64,000 nucleotides of DNA from contig NZ_JABBJF010000001.1 of NCBI RefSeq assembly GCF_014218705.1, positions 62,001 to 126,000 of the forward strand, written 5' to 3'. Below, piece by piece: positions 27,057-36,280 of this stretch. The stretch is from Kluyvera sichuanensis. GTDB taxonomy: Bacteria; Pseudomonadota; Gammaproteobacteria; Enterobacterales; Enterobacteriaceae. The translations under genes were made by a program, and so were the position numbers. Each line of letters starts with the position of its first letter. The first letter of the stretch is position 1. The notes beneath the pieces are model-generated. The model had not been told where the DNA came from, searched no databases, and saw only the letters and a list, made by a program, of their open reading frames with translations.

Positions 27057-28652
27057 TTATCCTCTTGCCGCTAATGCGGTGACGTGGTCGTAGGCTGCAC
27101 CACTGTGCAGAACATCCAGCACCTGTTGTACGTTGGCTTTCAGGTCTTCGTGGCCGTACAGGCGCATCAGCATGGCGACGTTGACCGCCACCGCGGACTC
27201 ATGGGCCGCTTCACCTTTACCTTGTAGCAAGCGCGTCAGAATGTCACGGTTTTCTTCCGGCGTGCCACCGGCGAGTTCGGCCTGATGATAAGGCTTGAGG
27301 CCAAAGTCATCGGCGGTCAGCTGGTAGCTCTTAATTTCGCCCTCATTCAGCTCAGCGACGACCGTTGGCGCGTGCAGCGACACTTCATCCATTCCGCCGC
27401 TGTGAACGACGGCGGCACGCTGGTAACCCAGCACGCGCAGGGTTTCAGCAATCGGCAGCACCAGTTCCGGGCTGTAGACGCCAATCAGCGCTAACGGCGG
27501 GTGCGCCGGGTTAATCAGCGGCCCCAGCACGTTAAACAGGGTGCGGGTTTTCAGCTGCTGGCGAACCGGCATGGCGTGGCGGAAACCGGTGTGGTACTTC
27601 GGTGCAAACAGGAAACACACCCCGAGTTCATCCAGCGCCTGACGCGATTTGTCGGCGTTCATATCGAGATTAATGCCGAAGGCGGCCAGCAGGTCAGAAG
27701 AGCCAGACTTACTGGAGACGCTGCGGTTACCGTGCTTGGCGACCTTCAGCCCACACGCGGCGGCGACAAAGGCGCTGGCGGTGGAGATGTTGATGCTGTT
27801 GCTGCCGTCGCCGCCGGTGCCGACGATATCGGCAAACGGATAGTCCGGACGCGGGAACGGCGCGGCGTTTTCCAGCAGGGCGGTGGCGGCACCGGCAATC
27901 TCATTCGGGCTTTCGCCACGAATTTTCATGCTCACCAGCGCGGCGGCCAGCTGCTCCGGCTTCACTTCACCGCGCACCACGGCGGAGAAGAGCTGATGGC
28001 TTTCCTGCTGAGACAAGGTTTCGGCTTGATACAGTTTTTCCAGAATCGGCTGCAGCGTGTTGCTCTGCTCCAGCTTTTGCAGCGCCCATGCCAGCGTTTG
28101 TTCTAGCAGACGAGCACCCTGCGTGGTCAGAATCGATTCCGGGTGGAACTGGAAACCGCAGACGCGATCCGCGTCGTGACGTACTGCCATCACCATGCCG
28201 TTGAAATGAGCGTTGATGGTTAAACCGGCCGGAATGTTGCTGCCTACCAATGAGTGGTAGCGCGCCACCGGCAGCGGGTTGCTTAAGCCGGCAAACATCG
28301 CCTGGCCGTCGTGTTCAATGCTGGAGGCTTTGCCGTGCAGAATTTCGCCTGCCTGACCAACATAGCCGCCGTAGGCTTCAACAATCGCCTGGTGGCCGAG
28401 GCAGATGCCGATAATCGGCAGCTTGCCGCGCATGCGGGTCAGCAGCTCAGGCATACAGCCCGCTTCAGACGGGGCACCGGGGCCAGGAGAGAGCATCAAT
28501 ACCGGGTTATCCATGGTGCCCAGACGCTCAATTAAGGTCTGTGCTGGAACGTGGTTACGGTAAATCACCACGTTGTGCCCGTTTGCGCGCAGCTGATCTG
28601 CCAGGTTGTAAGTAAAGGAGTCGATGTTATCGAGCAGCAGAATGTCAGCCAT
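27057..28652 (-). CDS. trpGD: Bifunctional anthranilate synthase component II / anthranilate phosphoribosyltransferase
   Basis: Fused protein of 531 residues. The N-terminal class I glutamine amidotransferase (about 1-195) has the nucleophile motif GICLGHQAI and FHPES. The C-terminal phosphoribosyltransferase (about 200-531) has [14 protein letters not shown]. The GATase supplies ammonia to TrpE. Its start overlaps the trpE stop by one base, the classic trpE-trpD coupling. Called trpD in E. coli. Confidence 0.98.
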   Translation of the reverse strand: MADILLLDNIDSFTYNLADQLRANGHNVVIYRNHVPAQTLIERLGTMDNPVLMLSPGPGAPSEAGCMPELLTRMRGKLPIIGICLGHQAIVEAYGGYVGQAGEILHGKASSIEHDGQAMFAGLSNPLPVARYHSLVGSNIPAGLTINAHFNGMVMAVRHDADRVCGFQFHPESILTTQGARLLEQTLAWALQKLEQSNTLQPILEKLYQAETLSQQESHQLFSAVVRGEVKPEQLAAALVSMKIRGESPNEIAGAATALLENAAPFPRPDYPFADIVGTGGDGSNSINISTASAFVAAACGLKVAKHGNRSVSSKSGSSDLLAAFGINLDMNADKSRQALDELGVCFLFAPKYHTGFRHAMPVRQQLKTRTLFNVLGPLINPAHPPLALIGVYSPELVLPIAETLRVLGYQRAAVVHSGGMDEVSLHAPTVVAELNEGEIKSYQLTADDFGLKPYHQAELAGGTPEENRDILTRLLQGKGEAAHESAVAVNVAMLMRLYGHEDLKANVQQVLDVLHSGAAYDHVTALAARG

Positions 28653-30214
28653 CAGAAAATCTCCTGTGCATGATGAGCGGTGGCGATGGCGCGCAGAACC
28701 GCACGAGCTTTATTACGGGTTTCGTCGGCTTCAGACTGCGGAACGGAATCCAGAACCACCCCAGCGCCTGCCTGAACGGTCGCAATGCCGTTTTCGACGA
28801 ACGCGGAGCGGATAACGATGCAGGTATCGAGGTCGCCGTGGGCGGTGAAGTAACCCACCGCGCCGCCGTAGCTACCGCGACGTTTGCCTTCAGCGGCAGC
28901 AATCAGCTGCATCGCACGCACTTTCGGCGCGCCGCTCAGGGTGCCCATGTTCATGCAGGCGCGGTAGGCGTGCAGCACGTCGAGATCTTTACGCAGCTCG
29001 CCAACCACGCGGGAGACGAGGTGCATCACAAAGGAGTAACGGTCAACTTTGGTCAGGTCTGCCACGTAGCGACTGCCCGGCGTACAGATACGTGCCAGGT
29101 CATTACGCGCCAGGTCAACCAGCATCAGATGCTCGGAGAGCTCTTTATGGTCGGTACGCATTTCCAGCTCAATGCGGCTGTCGAGGTCGCGGTCCAGCGA
29201 GCCGTCAGCGCGGCGGCCGCGTGGGCGGGTACCGGCAATCGGGTAGATCTCAATCTGGCGGTTGGTCGCGTCATACTTCAGCGAGCTTTCCGGCGACGCA
29301 CCGAACAGGGTGAAATCGTTGTCCTGCATAAAGAACATATACGGGCTTGGGTTGCTCTTCTTCAGCACGTCGTAGGCGGCGAGCGGAGAAGGGCAAGGCA
29401 GCGAGAAGCGGCGAGACGGTACCACCTGGAAGATTTCCCCGGCGCGAATCGCTTTTTGCATCTTACGCACCACGTCACCGTACGCTTCGTCACTTTGGTT
29501 CGTTTCGCAGCGCATGGTGCTAATTTCATGCACCGGCAGGGCTGACGGCGGCTCGTTCAGCTGCTGGCGAACCTGGGCGATACGCTGCTGTAGGCGGTCT
29601 TTTTCTGATTCTGATGGCGTAAACAGGCTGGCCTGAATACGGGTGTTCTTGGTCTGGTGGTCAATCACCAGCAGCGTTTCGGCCAGATAGAAGCAGTAGT
29701 CCGGGCAGCTGGTGTCGCTTTCCAGTTGCGGCAGGTCTTCGAAACCCGCGACCAGGTCATAGGCAAACAGGCCACCGAAGAACATTGCTTCACGTTCGTT
29801 TTGCGGAACGATCACCAGCTCTTGTAACAGGCGGAAGGCGTCGAACACCGAGAGTGAACACAGGCGAGCATCTTCATCCAGCAGCGAACTCACCGCCGGG
29901 AAGCGCAGCACGCGGCAGGTTGGCTGGCGGTTGTTTTCGACGCCCGCTGGCAGCGCGGCATCCAGCAGCGGCAGCAGGGAAGCGCCGTTATCTGACAGCG
30001 CCTGAATGGTGACGGTATCGCCCAGCGCGGTGATGCGCAGCGCGCTATCGACCAGCAGCAGGCTCTTTAAATCGTTTTTGCTATCAATGTCGGCTGATTC
30101 AAGCAGCAGCGTCGCCGGGCGCGCACCGCACAGCTGATGGAACAGCGCGGTGGGATTTTCACGGTAAATCGCGTCACTGGTCAGAAGCTCGAGCATAGGT
30201 TTTTGTGTTTGCAT
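28652..30214 (-). CDS. trpE: Anthranilate synthase component I
   Basis: Chorismate-utilising enzyme of 520 residues, matching E. coli. It makes anthranilate with the TrpG domain. [12 protein letters not shown] near residue 36 is the tryptophan feedback site. The C-terminal catalytic core has [20 protein letters not shown] and GGAVGYF. First structural gene of the operon, controlled by TrpR and attenuation. Confidence 0.98.
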   Translation of the reverse strand: MQTQKPMLELLTSDAIYRENPTALFHQLCGARPATLLLESADIDSKNDLKSLLLVDSALRITALGDTVTIQALSDNGASLLPLLDAALPAGVENNRQPTCRVLRFPAVSSLLDEDARLCSLSVFDAFRLLQELVIVPQNEREAMFFGGLFAYDLVAGFEDLPQLESDTSCPDYCFYLAETLLVIDHQTKNTRIQASLFTPSESEKDRLQQRIAQVRQQLNEPPSALPVHEISTMRCETNQSDEAYGDVVRKMQKAIRAGEIFQVVPSRRFSLPCPSPLAAYDVLKKSNPSPYMFFMQDNDFTLFGASPESSLKYDATNRQIEIYPIAGTRPRGRRADGSLDRDLDSRIELEMRTDHKELSEHLMLVDLARNDLARICTPGSRYVADLTKVDRYSFVMHLVSRVVGELRKDLDVLHAYRACMNMGTLSGAPKVRAMQLIAAAEGKRRGSYGGAVGYFTAHGDLDTCIVIRSAFVENGIATVQAGAGVVLDSVPQSEADETRNKARAVLRAIATAHHAQEIF

Positions 30215-30250
30215 CGTTGTTCTCGCCTGTTCTGAATAATTTTTACTTAA

Positions 30251-30274
30251 TAAAAAGCCCGCTCATTGGCGGGC
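30251..30274 (-). terminator. trp attenuator terminator (3:4 hairpin)
   Basis: Read on the minus strand, GCCCGC-CAATGA-GCGGGC is followed by TTTTTA. This matches the E. coli trp attenuator. It sits between trpL and trpE and forms when Trp-tRNA is plentiful. Confidence 0.93.
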
Positions 30275-30314
30275 CGGGTATCTGTATGCATAACGCAGAC
30301 GTGATGACTCCGCC

Positions 30315-30368
30315 CTACTGGGAAGTACGCCACCAACCGCCGTGCAGAGCAATGATTTTATGCGTCAT
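30315..30368 (-). CDS. trpL: trp operon leader peptide
   Basis: Seventeen-residue leader reading MTHKIIALHGGWWRTSQ, with tandem Trp codons at positions 12-13 that sense Trp-tRNA. AAGG lies nine bases before the ATG. E. coli TrpL has 14 residues with the same GWWRTS core. The two-Trp core lies within the region that pairs with the downstream strand of the attenuator. Confidence 0.95.
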   Translation of the reverse strand: MTHKIIALHGGWWRTSQ

Positions 30369-30397
30369 GTTGAGATACCTTCTACTAAGTGAACTTG

Positions 30398-30432
30398 CGT
30401 ACTAGTTAACTAGTTCGGGAGGGCAAAGTCAA
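30398..30432 (-). promoter_or_regulatory. trp promoter and TrpR operator
   Basis: On the minus strand -35 TTGACT (30427-30432), a 17-base spacer and -10 TTAACT (30404-30409). The operator CGAACTAGTTAACTAGTACG (30398-30417) is identical to the E. coli core and covers the -10 box, so TrpR would block initiation. Confidence 0.95.
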
Positions 30433-30508
30433 CCCCTGATTTTAGAATTTCACGCAATGCCGTTATGATAGGCCGCGAATCTTTATAGGTAGTCCAATGG
30501 GAGCTGTT

Positions 30509-31390
30509 TTGAGCGACAACGAGTACGCCATCATTTATGACCTGCATAGCCACACGGTCGCCTCCGACGGACGACTGACGCCGGAAGCGCTGGTGCATCG
30601 TGCGCTGGAAAACCGCGTAGGCACGCTGGCGATCACCGACCATGATTCTGTCGCTGCCATTCCTGCTGCACGAGCGGAAATCGCCCGCGCTGGTTTGCCG
30701 CTGACGCTGATTAGCGGCGTAGAAATCTCGACCCTGTGGGAAAATCACGAGATCCATATCGTTGGCCTGAATATTGATATTGCCAATCCGGCGCTCACAG
30801 CGTTCTTAAGCGCACAGATAGCCCGCCGCGAGCAGCGCGGGGTGATGATCGCCGAGCGGCTGGAAAAAGCGCATATCCCTGGTGCCTGGGAGGCCGCGCA
30901 GAAGTATGCCGATGGCGGGGCGGTGACGCGGGCGCATTTTGCGCGTTTCCTCGTCGAGCAGGGCAAAGCGAGTAATATTGGCGACGTTTTTAAAAAGTAC
31001 CTCGCACGTGGGAAAACCGGATACGTTCCGCCACAGTGGTGTACAATAAAGGAAGCTATTGATGTCATTCATCATTCGGGTGGGGTAGCGGTATTGGCTC
31101 ATCCGGGGCGGTACAATTTGTCCGCCAAGTGGCTGAAAAGACTGCTGGCACACTTTAATGAACACGGCGGCGACGCGATGGAAGTCGCCCAGTGCCAGCA
31201 AGCGCCTCACGAGCGCGCTCAGCTTGCCACCTATGCCCGCGAATACGGTTTACTGGCGTCACAAGGGTCGGATTTCCATCAGCCCTGCCCGTGGATTGAA
31301 CTGGGCCGCAAACTGTGGTTACCCGCAGGCGTCGAGGGTGTCTGGCAGCGCTGGGAGCAGCCGCAGAATTCAACTGAGAGGGAAGCATGA
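30509..31390 (+). CDS. rnm: RNase AM, 5'-3' exonuclease with PHP domain (YciV/TrpH)
   Basis: PHP-family metal-dependent nuclease of 293 residues from the TTG start at 30509, the E. coli length. In E. coli it matures the 5' ends of rRNAs. PHP motifs are DLHSHTVASDG, ITDHDS, HPGRYN and SQGSDFH. GGGAG lies five bases before the TTG. The in-frame ATG at 30497 would add four residues and is the alternative start. Divergent from trp. Confidence 0.95.
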   Translation: MSDNEYAIIYDLHSHTVASDGRLTPEALVHRALENRVGTLAITDHDSVAAIPAARAEIARAGLPLTLISGVEISTLWENHEIHIVGLNIDIANPALTAFLSAQIARREQRGVMIAERLEKAHIPGAWEAAQKYADGGAVTRAHFARFLVEQGKASNIGDVFKKYLARGKTGYVPPQWCTIKEAIDVIHHSGGVAVLAHPGRYNLSAKWLKRLLAHFNEHGGDAMEVAQCQQAPHERAQLATYAREYGLLASQGSDFHQPCPWIELGRKLWLPAGVEGVWQRWEQPQNSTEREA

Positions 31391-32007
31391 GTCAGTTTTT
31401 TTATATCCATCCGGATAACCCGCAGGCGCGTCTGATTAACCAGGCGGTCGAGATTGTGCGTAAGGGCGGCGTCATCGTCTACCCAACCGACTCCGGCTAT
31501 GCGCTGGGCTGCAAAATTGAAGACAAAGGCGCGATGGAGCGTATCTGCCGCATCCGTCATCTGCCGGACGGCCACAACTTTACGCTGATGTGCCGCGATC
31601 TGTCCGAGCTGTCGACCTATTCCTACGTCGATAACGTGGCGTTTCGCTTAATCAAAAACAACACGCCGGGCAACTACACCTTCATCCTGAAGGGGACCAA
31701 AGAAGTGCCACGTCGCCTGCTGCAGGAAAAGCGTAAAACCATCGGGATGCGCGTACCGTCAAACCCGATTGCTCAGGCGCTGCTGGAAACCTTAGGCGAG
31801 CCAATGCTGTCGACCTCTCTGATGCTGCCGGGCAGTGATTTCACTGAATCCGACCCGGAAGAGATTAAAGATCGTCTGGAGAAACTGGTGGATTTGATCA
31901 TCCACGGCGGCTACCTCGGCCAACAGCCGACCACCGTTATCGACCTGACCGAAGATTCGCCGGTCGTGGTGCGTGAAGGCGTCGGCGACGTTAAACCGTT
32001 CCTCTGA
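31387..32007 (+). CDS. yciO: Sua5/YciO/YrdC family protein YciO
   Basis: Protein of 206 residues with the YrdC-like fold. The nucleotide-binding motif YPTDSGYALGC is near residue 33 and KRKTIGMRVPSNP near 116. YrdC/TsaC proteins make threonylcarbamoyl-AMP for tRNA t6A; YciO is a paralogue with weak or unclear activity. It overlaps the rnm stop by four bases (ATGA). Confidence 0.95.
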   Translation: MSQFFYIHPDNPQARLINQAVEIVRKGGVIVYPTDSGYALGCKIEDKGAMERICRIRHLPDGHNFTLMCRDLSELSTYSYVDNVAFRLIKNNTPGNYTFILKGTKEVPRRLLQEKRKTIGMRVPSNPIAQALLETLGEPMLSTSLMLPGSDFTESDPEEIKDRLEKLVDLIIHGGYLGQQPTTVIDLTEDSPVVVREGVGDVKPFL

Positions 32008-32016
32008 TCCTTCCGG

Positions 32017-32038
32017 ACCCGGCGACTCCTCGCCGGGT
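32017..32038. terminator. Hairpin between yciO and the LysR gene
   Basis: ACCCGGCG pairs with CGCCGGGT around ACTCCT. It lies between convergent genes and has only a weak T-run (ACCCCTTCT) on the + strand. Confidence 0.6.
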
Positions 32039-32045
32039 ACCCCTT

Positions 32046-32966
32046 CTATTCCAGCTGACTTATCTGCTCCAGCATCCACTGCTGCGCTTTCGCCTGTCCG
32101 CTCGCCGGGCGGTAATACACTTTCAGGGTGTAGGGTGGAATAGGGAACGGCGGCGTGTGCAGGGTGAGCTGACGGGTATCAAAAAGCTGGTGCACCCCGC
32201 GTCGCGGCAGCGTTATCGCCAGATCCGTACGGCTGACGATAAACGGTGCCGACATCACGCTCGGCAGTTCCACCACCGTACGGCGGCTTACGTGGCGCGA
32301 GGCAAGGTAGCTGTCGATGGGACGATGGTGCTCGTTCCACGGGCTGACCACCACGTGACCCAACTGCAGATAGGTTTCTGGCGTCAGCGTCTCGTTTGCC
32401 AACGGATGACCTTTGCGCACCGCCACCACGTAGTCGTCGGTAAACAGCTCCAGCGACGCTAAGCCGTGGCGAGGCTGCACGTTCTCTTCCTCAAAACCGA
32501 TGGCAAAATTGACTCTGCCGGTCAGCAGTTCTTCCAGTGCGTCATATTCCCGGGAGTAGACTATCCGCGTACGAATACCGGGCGCGCAGGCCTGAAGCCG
32601 GGCGACAAGCTCGGGGAAAAATACCGCGGCGGTGTAATCGGTGGCGGCAAAGGTGAAGGTCTGGTTGCTGGTTTCAGGCCGAAAAAGGTCAGCCTGACCC
32701 AGCTCGCCGTTTAGCGCCGATAATGCTCCGGCAATGGCGGGAAACAGTGATTCGGCACGTGGGGTCGGCTGCATCTGGCTACCCTGACGGCTGAATAACG
32801 GATCGTTGAGTGAACTACGCAGGCGACTTAATGCGTGGCTGAATGCCGAAGGGCTCATGGCGAGCTCGCTGGCGGCTTCGGCCACGCGACGATGGCGATA
32901 AAGGGCGTCGAAGACCAGCAGCAGATTAAGATCCAGCAGGCGAAGATTGCGATGCATGATATTCAT
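32046..32966 (-). CDS. LysR family transcriptional regulator
   Basis: Regulator of 306 residues, or 303 from the Met at complement 32957. The N-terminal winged HTH reads RRVAEAASELAMSPSAFSHALSRLR, close to the NodD/LeuO-like branch (LNLLLVFDALYRHR, FSRQGSQMQPTPRA). The effector domain follows. It is divergent from the GNAT gene with an 88-base gap and may control it. Both sit where E. coli has yciQ. Confidence 0.88.
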   Translation of the reverse strand: MNIMHRNLRLLDLNLLLVFDALYRHRRVAEAASELAMSPSAFSHALSRLRSSLNDPLFSRQGSQMQPTPRAESLFPAIAGALSALNGELGQADLFRPETSNQTFTFAATDYTAAVFFPELVARLQACAPGIRTRIVYSREYDALEELLTGRVNFAIGFEEENVQPRHGLASLELFTDDYVVAVRKGHPLANETLTPETYLQLGHVVVSPWNEHHRPIDSYLASRHVSRRTVVELPSVMSAPFIVSRTDLAITLPRRGVHQLFDTRQLTLHTPPFPIPPYTLKVYYRPASGQAKAQQWMLEQISQLE

Positions 32967-33054
32967 TTTACCGTTGAAAAGAATGCAGCGTATTCATATC
33001 ACGCTGGCGCTAGAATAGCGACCATCAACTGAAAGCCGTATCTCTGGAGGCATT

Positions 33055-33546
33055 GTGTCACACGCTACTTTCCGTCAGGCCACCCCGTCCGACATCGACC
33101 GCTGTTATGAAATTGAATCCGCAGCCTATCCGGCAGATGAAGCGGCGACGCGGGAGAAAATTGCCATTCGCATCGCCCGCTATCCCCAGGGCTTTCTGTG
33201 CATGGAGCAGGATGGCGATATTATCAGCTTTATCAATGCAGGCTGCGCCTGGGAGGTGGAGATGTCCGACGAAGAGTTCAAAGAGCTGGTGGGCCATGAC
33301 CCGCAGGCGCCGAACGCGGTGATTATGTCGGTGGTGCTGCACCCGAACTACCAGGGTAAAGGGCTTTCCACCGCGCTGATGCAGGCGTTTATCGAACATA
33401 TGCGCCAGCAGGGCAAAACGGCCATCTACCTGATGTGTAAAGCGCAGTATCTGGAGATGTATAAACGCTTTGGCTATCAGTTCCTTAAAAAGTCTGACTC
33501 GACGCACGGCGGGGAAGAGTGGTTTGAAATGGTGCAGGGGATTTAG
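33055..33546 (+). CDS. GNAT N-acetyltransferase, arylalkylamine acetyltransferase-like
   Basis: Acetyl-CoA-dependent acetyltransferase of 163 residues. Motif A is SVVLHPNYQGKGLSTALM (V-x-P-x-YQGKG, acetyl-CoA binding). The N-terminal YEIESAAYPADEAATREK recalls the YP-x-DEAA stretch of serotonin/polyamine N-acetyltransferase-like proteins. Substrate is unknown. The start is the GTG at 33055 with GGAGG six bases upstream. Confidence 0.85.
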   Translation: MSHATFRQATPSDIDRCYEIESAAYPADEAATREKIAIRIARYPQGFLCMEQDGDIISFINAGCAWEVEMSDEEFKELVGHDPQAPNAVIMSVVLHPNYQGKGLSTALMQAFIEHMRQQGKTAIYLMCKAQYLEMYKRFGYQFLKKSDSTHGGEEWFEMVQGI

Positions 33547-33600
33547 CTCGTTATCGCGGCATCAGACTTCTTTTCGCCGCAACGGCCGATAAAGTGAAAC

Positions 33601-33630
33601 AAAAGGGCAGGAACAAGCTGCCCTTTTCTC
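33601..33630 (+). terminator. Terminator after the GNAT gene
   Basis: AAAAGGGCAG pairs with CTGCCCTTTT around a short loop (GAACAAG), ahead of rluB. Confidence 0.75.
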
Positions 33631-33789
33631 CTAAAATTCGTGTAGTATGTGCGGTCACCATTTTGGGTGGGTAGCCTGCGTCACGAAAAAACGCCGCTGC
33701 CTGCCTCCTTATGCAACCCGGTGCTGATTTCCCGCGTTGCTGATGAAGTCTCTAAGACGCCTGTGAAGGCGACACCGGAAGGAAGCTCT

Positions 33790-34719
33790 ATGAGCGATAA
33801 AAGCGTTAAAAGCGATAAAAGCGAAAAACTGCAAAAAGTGCTGGCACGCGCCGGCCACGGCTCCCGTCGTGAAATTGAAACGATTATTGAAGCGGGCCGC
33901 GTTAGCGTGGACGGCAAAATCGCCAAGCTGGGCGATCGCGTTGAAGTGATCCCAGGCCTCAAAATTCGTATCGACGGGCACCTCATCTCCGTCAAAGAAT
34001 CCGTAGAACAAATCTGTCGCGTGCTGGCGTACTACAAGCCGGAAGGTGAGCTGTGTACGCGTAACGACCCGGAAGGTCGCCCGACCGTATTCGACCGTCT
34101 GCCGAAACTGCGTGGCGCCCGCTGGATTGCCGTTGGCCGTCTGGACGTGAACACCTGCGGCCTGCTGCTGTTCACTACCGACGGTGAGCTGGCAAACCGC
34201 TTGATGCACCCAAGCCGTGAAGTTGAACGTGAATACGCGGTGCGTGTATTTGGTGAAGTGGACGACACGAAAGTGCGTCAGCTCTCCCGTGGCGTTCAGC
34301 TGGAAGATGGCCCTGCGGCATTCAAAACCATCAAATTCAGCGGCGGCGAAGGCATCAACCAGTGGTACAACGTGACCCTGACCGAAGGCCGTAACCGTGA
34401 AGTTCGTCGTCTGTGGGAAGCGGTAGGCGTGCAGGTGAGCCGTCTTATCCGCGTTCGCTACGGTGATATCCCGCTGCCAAAAGGCCTGCCGCGCGGTGGT
34501 TATACCGAACTGGATCTGGCGCAGACCAACTATCTGCGTGAGCTGGTAGAACTGCCGGCCGAAACCACCTCGAAAGTGGCGGTAGAAAAAGACCGTCGCC
34601 GCATGAAGGCGAATCAGATTCGTCGCGCCGTGAAGCGTCACACCACCACTGGTGGTAATACTGGTAACAATAATAATACTAACCGTCGTTCTAGCACCCG
34701 TAATAAACCGAAAGGCTAA
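33790..34719 (+). CDS. rluB: 23S rRNA pseudouridine(2605) synthase RluB
   Basis: Isomerises U2605 of 23S rRNA. It is 309 residues against 291 in E. coli. An S4 domain ([18 protein letters not shown]) precedes the RsuA-type catalytic domain; the catalytic Asp is in [17 protein letters not shown]. The C-terminal tail is rich in Asn, Thr and Arg. The extra N-terminal residues come from an 18-base tandem duplication (33793-33828). The start is the ATG at 33790 with AAGGAAG upstream; a longer frame from 33649 lacks conservation. Confidence 0.96.
   Translation: MSDKSVKSDKSEKLQKVLARAGHGSRREIETIIEAGRVSVDGKIAKLGDRVEVIPGLKIRIDGHLISVKESVEQICRVLAYYKPEGELCTRNDPEGRPTVFDRLPKLRGARWIAVGRLDVNTCGLLLFTTDGELANRLMHPSREVEREYAVRVFGEVDDTKVRQLSRGVQLEDGPAAFKTIKFSGGEGINQWYNVTLTEGRNREVRRLWEAVGVQVSRLIRVRYGDIPLPKGLPRGGYTELDLAQTNYLRELVELPAETTSKVAVEKDRRRMKANQIRRAVKRHTTTGGNTGNNNNTNRRSSTRNKPKG
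33793..33828 (+). repeat. 18-bp tandem duplication inside the rluB start region
   Basis: AGCGATAAAAGCG-TTAAA is followed directly by AGCGATAAAAGCG-AAAAA. The copies encode SDKSVK and SDKSEK ahead of the conserved LQKVL. Confidence 0.85.
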
Positions 34720-34728
34720 CGACGTCAG

Positions 34729-34750
34729 TTCCGGCGGGCTTCCGCCGGAA
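34729..34750 (+). terminator. rluB terminator hairpin
   Basis: TTCCGGCGG pairs with CCGCCGGAA around GCTT, just after the rluB stop. Confidence 0.65.
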
Positions 34751-34775
34751 TACTTTCCCCGTGTTAATCTCCTCC

Positions 34776-34791
34776 TGTGATGCCATTCACA
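34776..34791 (+). promoter_or_regulatory. Perfect CRP site upstream of the GPH/GH3/AraC cassette
   Basis: TGTGA-TGCCAT-TCACA is an exact match to the CRP core. It lies 110 bases before the transporter start. A TAAAAT -10-like element is at 34845-34850. The arrangement implies catabolite control. Confidence 0.75.
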
Positions 34792-34900
34792 CTTCTTTAT
34801 AAAGACAAAAAACAGGAATTCCCCGGACAAAGAACGCAAAGTGATAAAATAGCCCTCGCCATATACTGTTGCCACAGATTACTCAAACAGGTAGCCCGAA

Positions 34901-36262
34901 ATGGATACAACTCAAAAACTCTCGGCAAGCTATGTGGTTATCGGCGTTAAAGAAAAGATTGGCTACGGCTTCGGTGACTTTGCCTCTAATTTATCCTTCG
35001 GTTTTGTCTCTCTATTTTTATTATTCTTCTACACCAACATTTACGGTATTAGCGCGGTTCAGGCGAGCCTGATCTTTGTTATTGCGCGAGTCGTGGATGC
35101 AATTTTTAATATCCTGATTGGCTTTGCTATTGATAAAACCCACAGCCGCTACGGCAAGCTGCGTCCGTGGTTATTATATGGCTCTGTGCCGCTGGGTTTA
35201 CTGACCGTACTGTGTTTCCTGCCGTTTGGCGGCGAGGCCAAATTCTGGTTCGCGCTCTGTTCCTACACCATCTACTGCCTGGCGTACACCGCGGTCAATA
35301 CGCCGTATTCGGCAATGACCAACCGGTTAACCCAGCACGAGGCCTCACGTTCGTCGCTGTCGGTCTACCGCTTTGTGATGGCGATTGTCGGCTACCTGAT
35401 TGTCTCTACTACCGCGGATATTCTGATTTCGCCGTTTGACGACAAACAGCTGGGCTACGTCTTTGCCGTCTCCTGCTTTGCGCTGCTGGCGACGTTCCTG
35501 TTCCTTGCCTGCTTTGGCATGACTAAAGAGCGCGTGGGGGAAGAGGAGGATACGCCTGCGCCGACGCTGCGTGAAATGTTCCGCGCGGTGATGGGCAATG
35601 CGCCGCTGATTAATCTGTCGTTATTTACCGTCTTCTTTTATATCGCCTACACCGTGTGGATGGCGATCGCGATTTACTTTATTAAGTACATCATCGGCAA
35701 TGAAGGTTTTACCGCCTCGTTCTTTATGATTCAGTCCGCCGCCTATATTTTGGGGACGGTGGTTTCTGAGAAAATCATTGCTACGATTGGCAAAAAGAAA
35801 ATGACGCTGGTGGCGCTGTTAATTGGCGTACTGGGCGTGCTGATGCAGTATTTTGTTGCCGGTAATAATATCTGGCTGATTATGACCGGGGTGTGCCTGT
35901 TCAGTATTACGCTGGGTATGGGATTTGTCGCCATGTGGTCAATGATTGCCGACACCGTAGAATATGCCGAATGGCACCATGGCGTGCGCACCGAGGGTGC
36001 TATTTACGGCTTCTTCAACTTTATTACCAAAATAGCGATGGCTATTGGCGGTGGATGCGCCGGGTGGATGCTGGATTATTACCACTATGATGCTGCCAAT
36101 ATTAGCGCCGACGCGCTAAGCGGCATCAATATTCTGATGACGCTATTCCCCGGCGCGATGTTTGCGATTAGCGCCATCTTCGTGGCCAGCTATTCGCTGG
36201 ACGAAAAAACCTACCGCGACATCGTGCAGAAAATCAGCCTGCGCAAGCAGAACGCGCTTTAA
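34901..36262 (+). CDS. GPH-family sugar:cation symporter
   Basis: Inner-membrane transporter of 453 residues with about twelve hydrophobic helices, of the glycoside-pentoside-hexuronide:cation symporter family (relatives YicJ, XynB, MelB). Signature pieces are GFGDFASNLSFGF, DKTHSRYGKLRPWLLYG and MWSMIADTVEYAEWHHGVRTEG. It probably brings in the glycoside cut by the GH3 enzyme 18 bases downstream. Sugar specificity is inferred only. Confidence 0.9.
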   Translation: MDTTQKLSASYVVIGVKEKIGYGFGDFASNLSFGFVSLFLLFFYTNIYGISAVQASLIFVIARVVDAIFNILIGFAIDKTHSRYGKLRPWLLYGSVPLGLLTVLCFLPFGGEAKFWFALCSYTIYCLAYTAVNTPYSAMTNRLTQHEASRSSLSVYRFVMAIVGYLIVSTTADILISPFDDKQLGYVFAVSCFALLATFLFLACFGMTKERVGEEEDTPAPTLREMFRAVMGNAPLINLSLFTVFFYIAYTVWMAIAIYFIKYIIGNEGFTASFFMIQSAAYILGTVVSEKIIATIGKKKMTLVALLIGVLGVLMQYFVAGNNIWLIMTGVCLFSITLGMGFVAMWSMIADTVEYAEWHHGVRTEGAIYGFFNFITKIAMAIGGGCAGWMLDYYHYDAANISADALSGINILMTLFPGAMFAISAIFVASYSLDEKTYRDIVQKISLRKQNAL

Positions 36263-36280
36263 CCTCAGGGAGCCAGAGAA

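Noticed and set aside
33649-33789. N-terminal extension of rluB from 33649
   Set aside because: Not conserved in RluB, and the ATG at 33790 has a good ribosome site.
33709-34875. 388-residue open frame antisense to rluB
   Set aside because: Shadow of codon bias in rluB; no family features and no translation signals.
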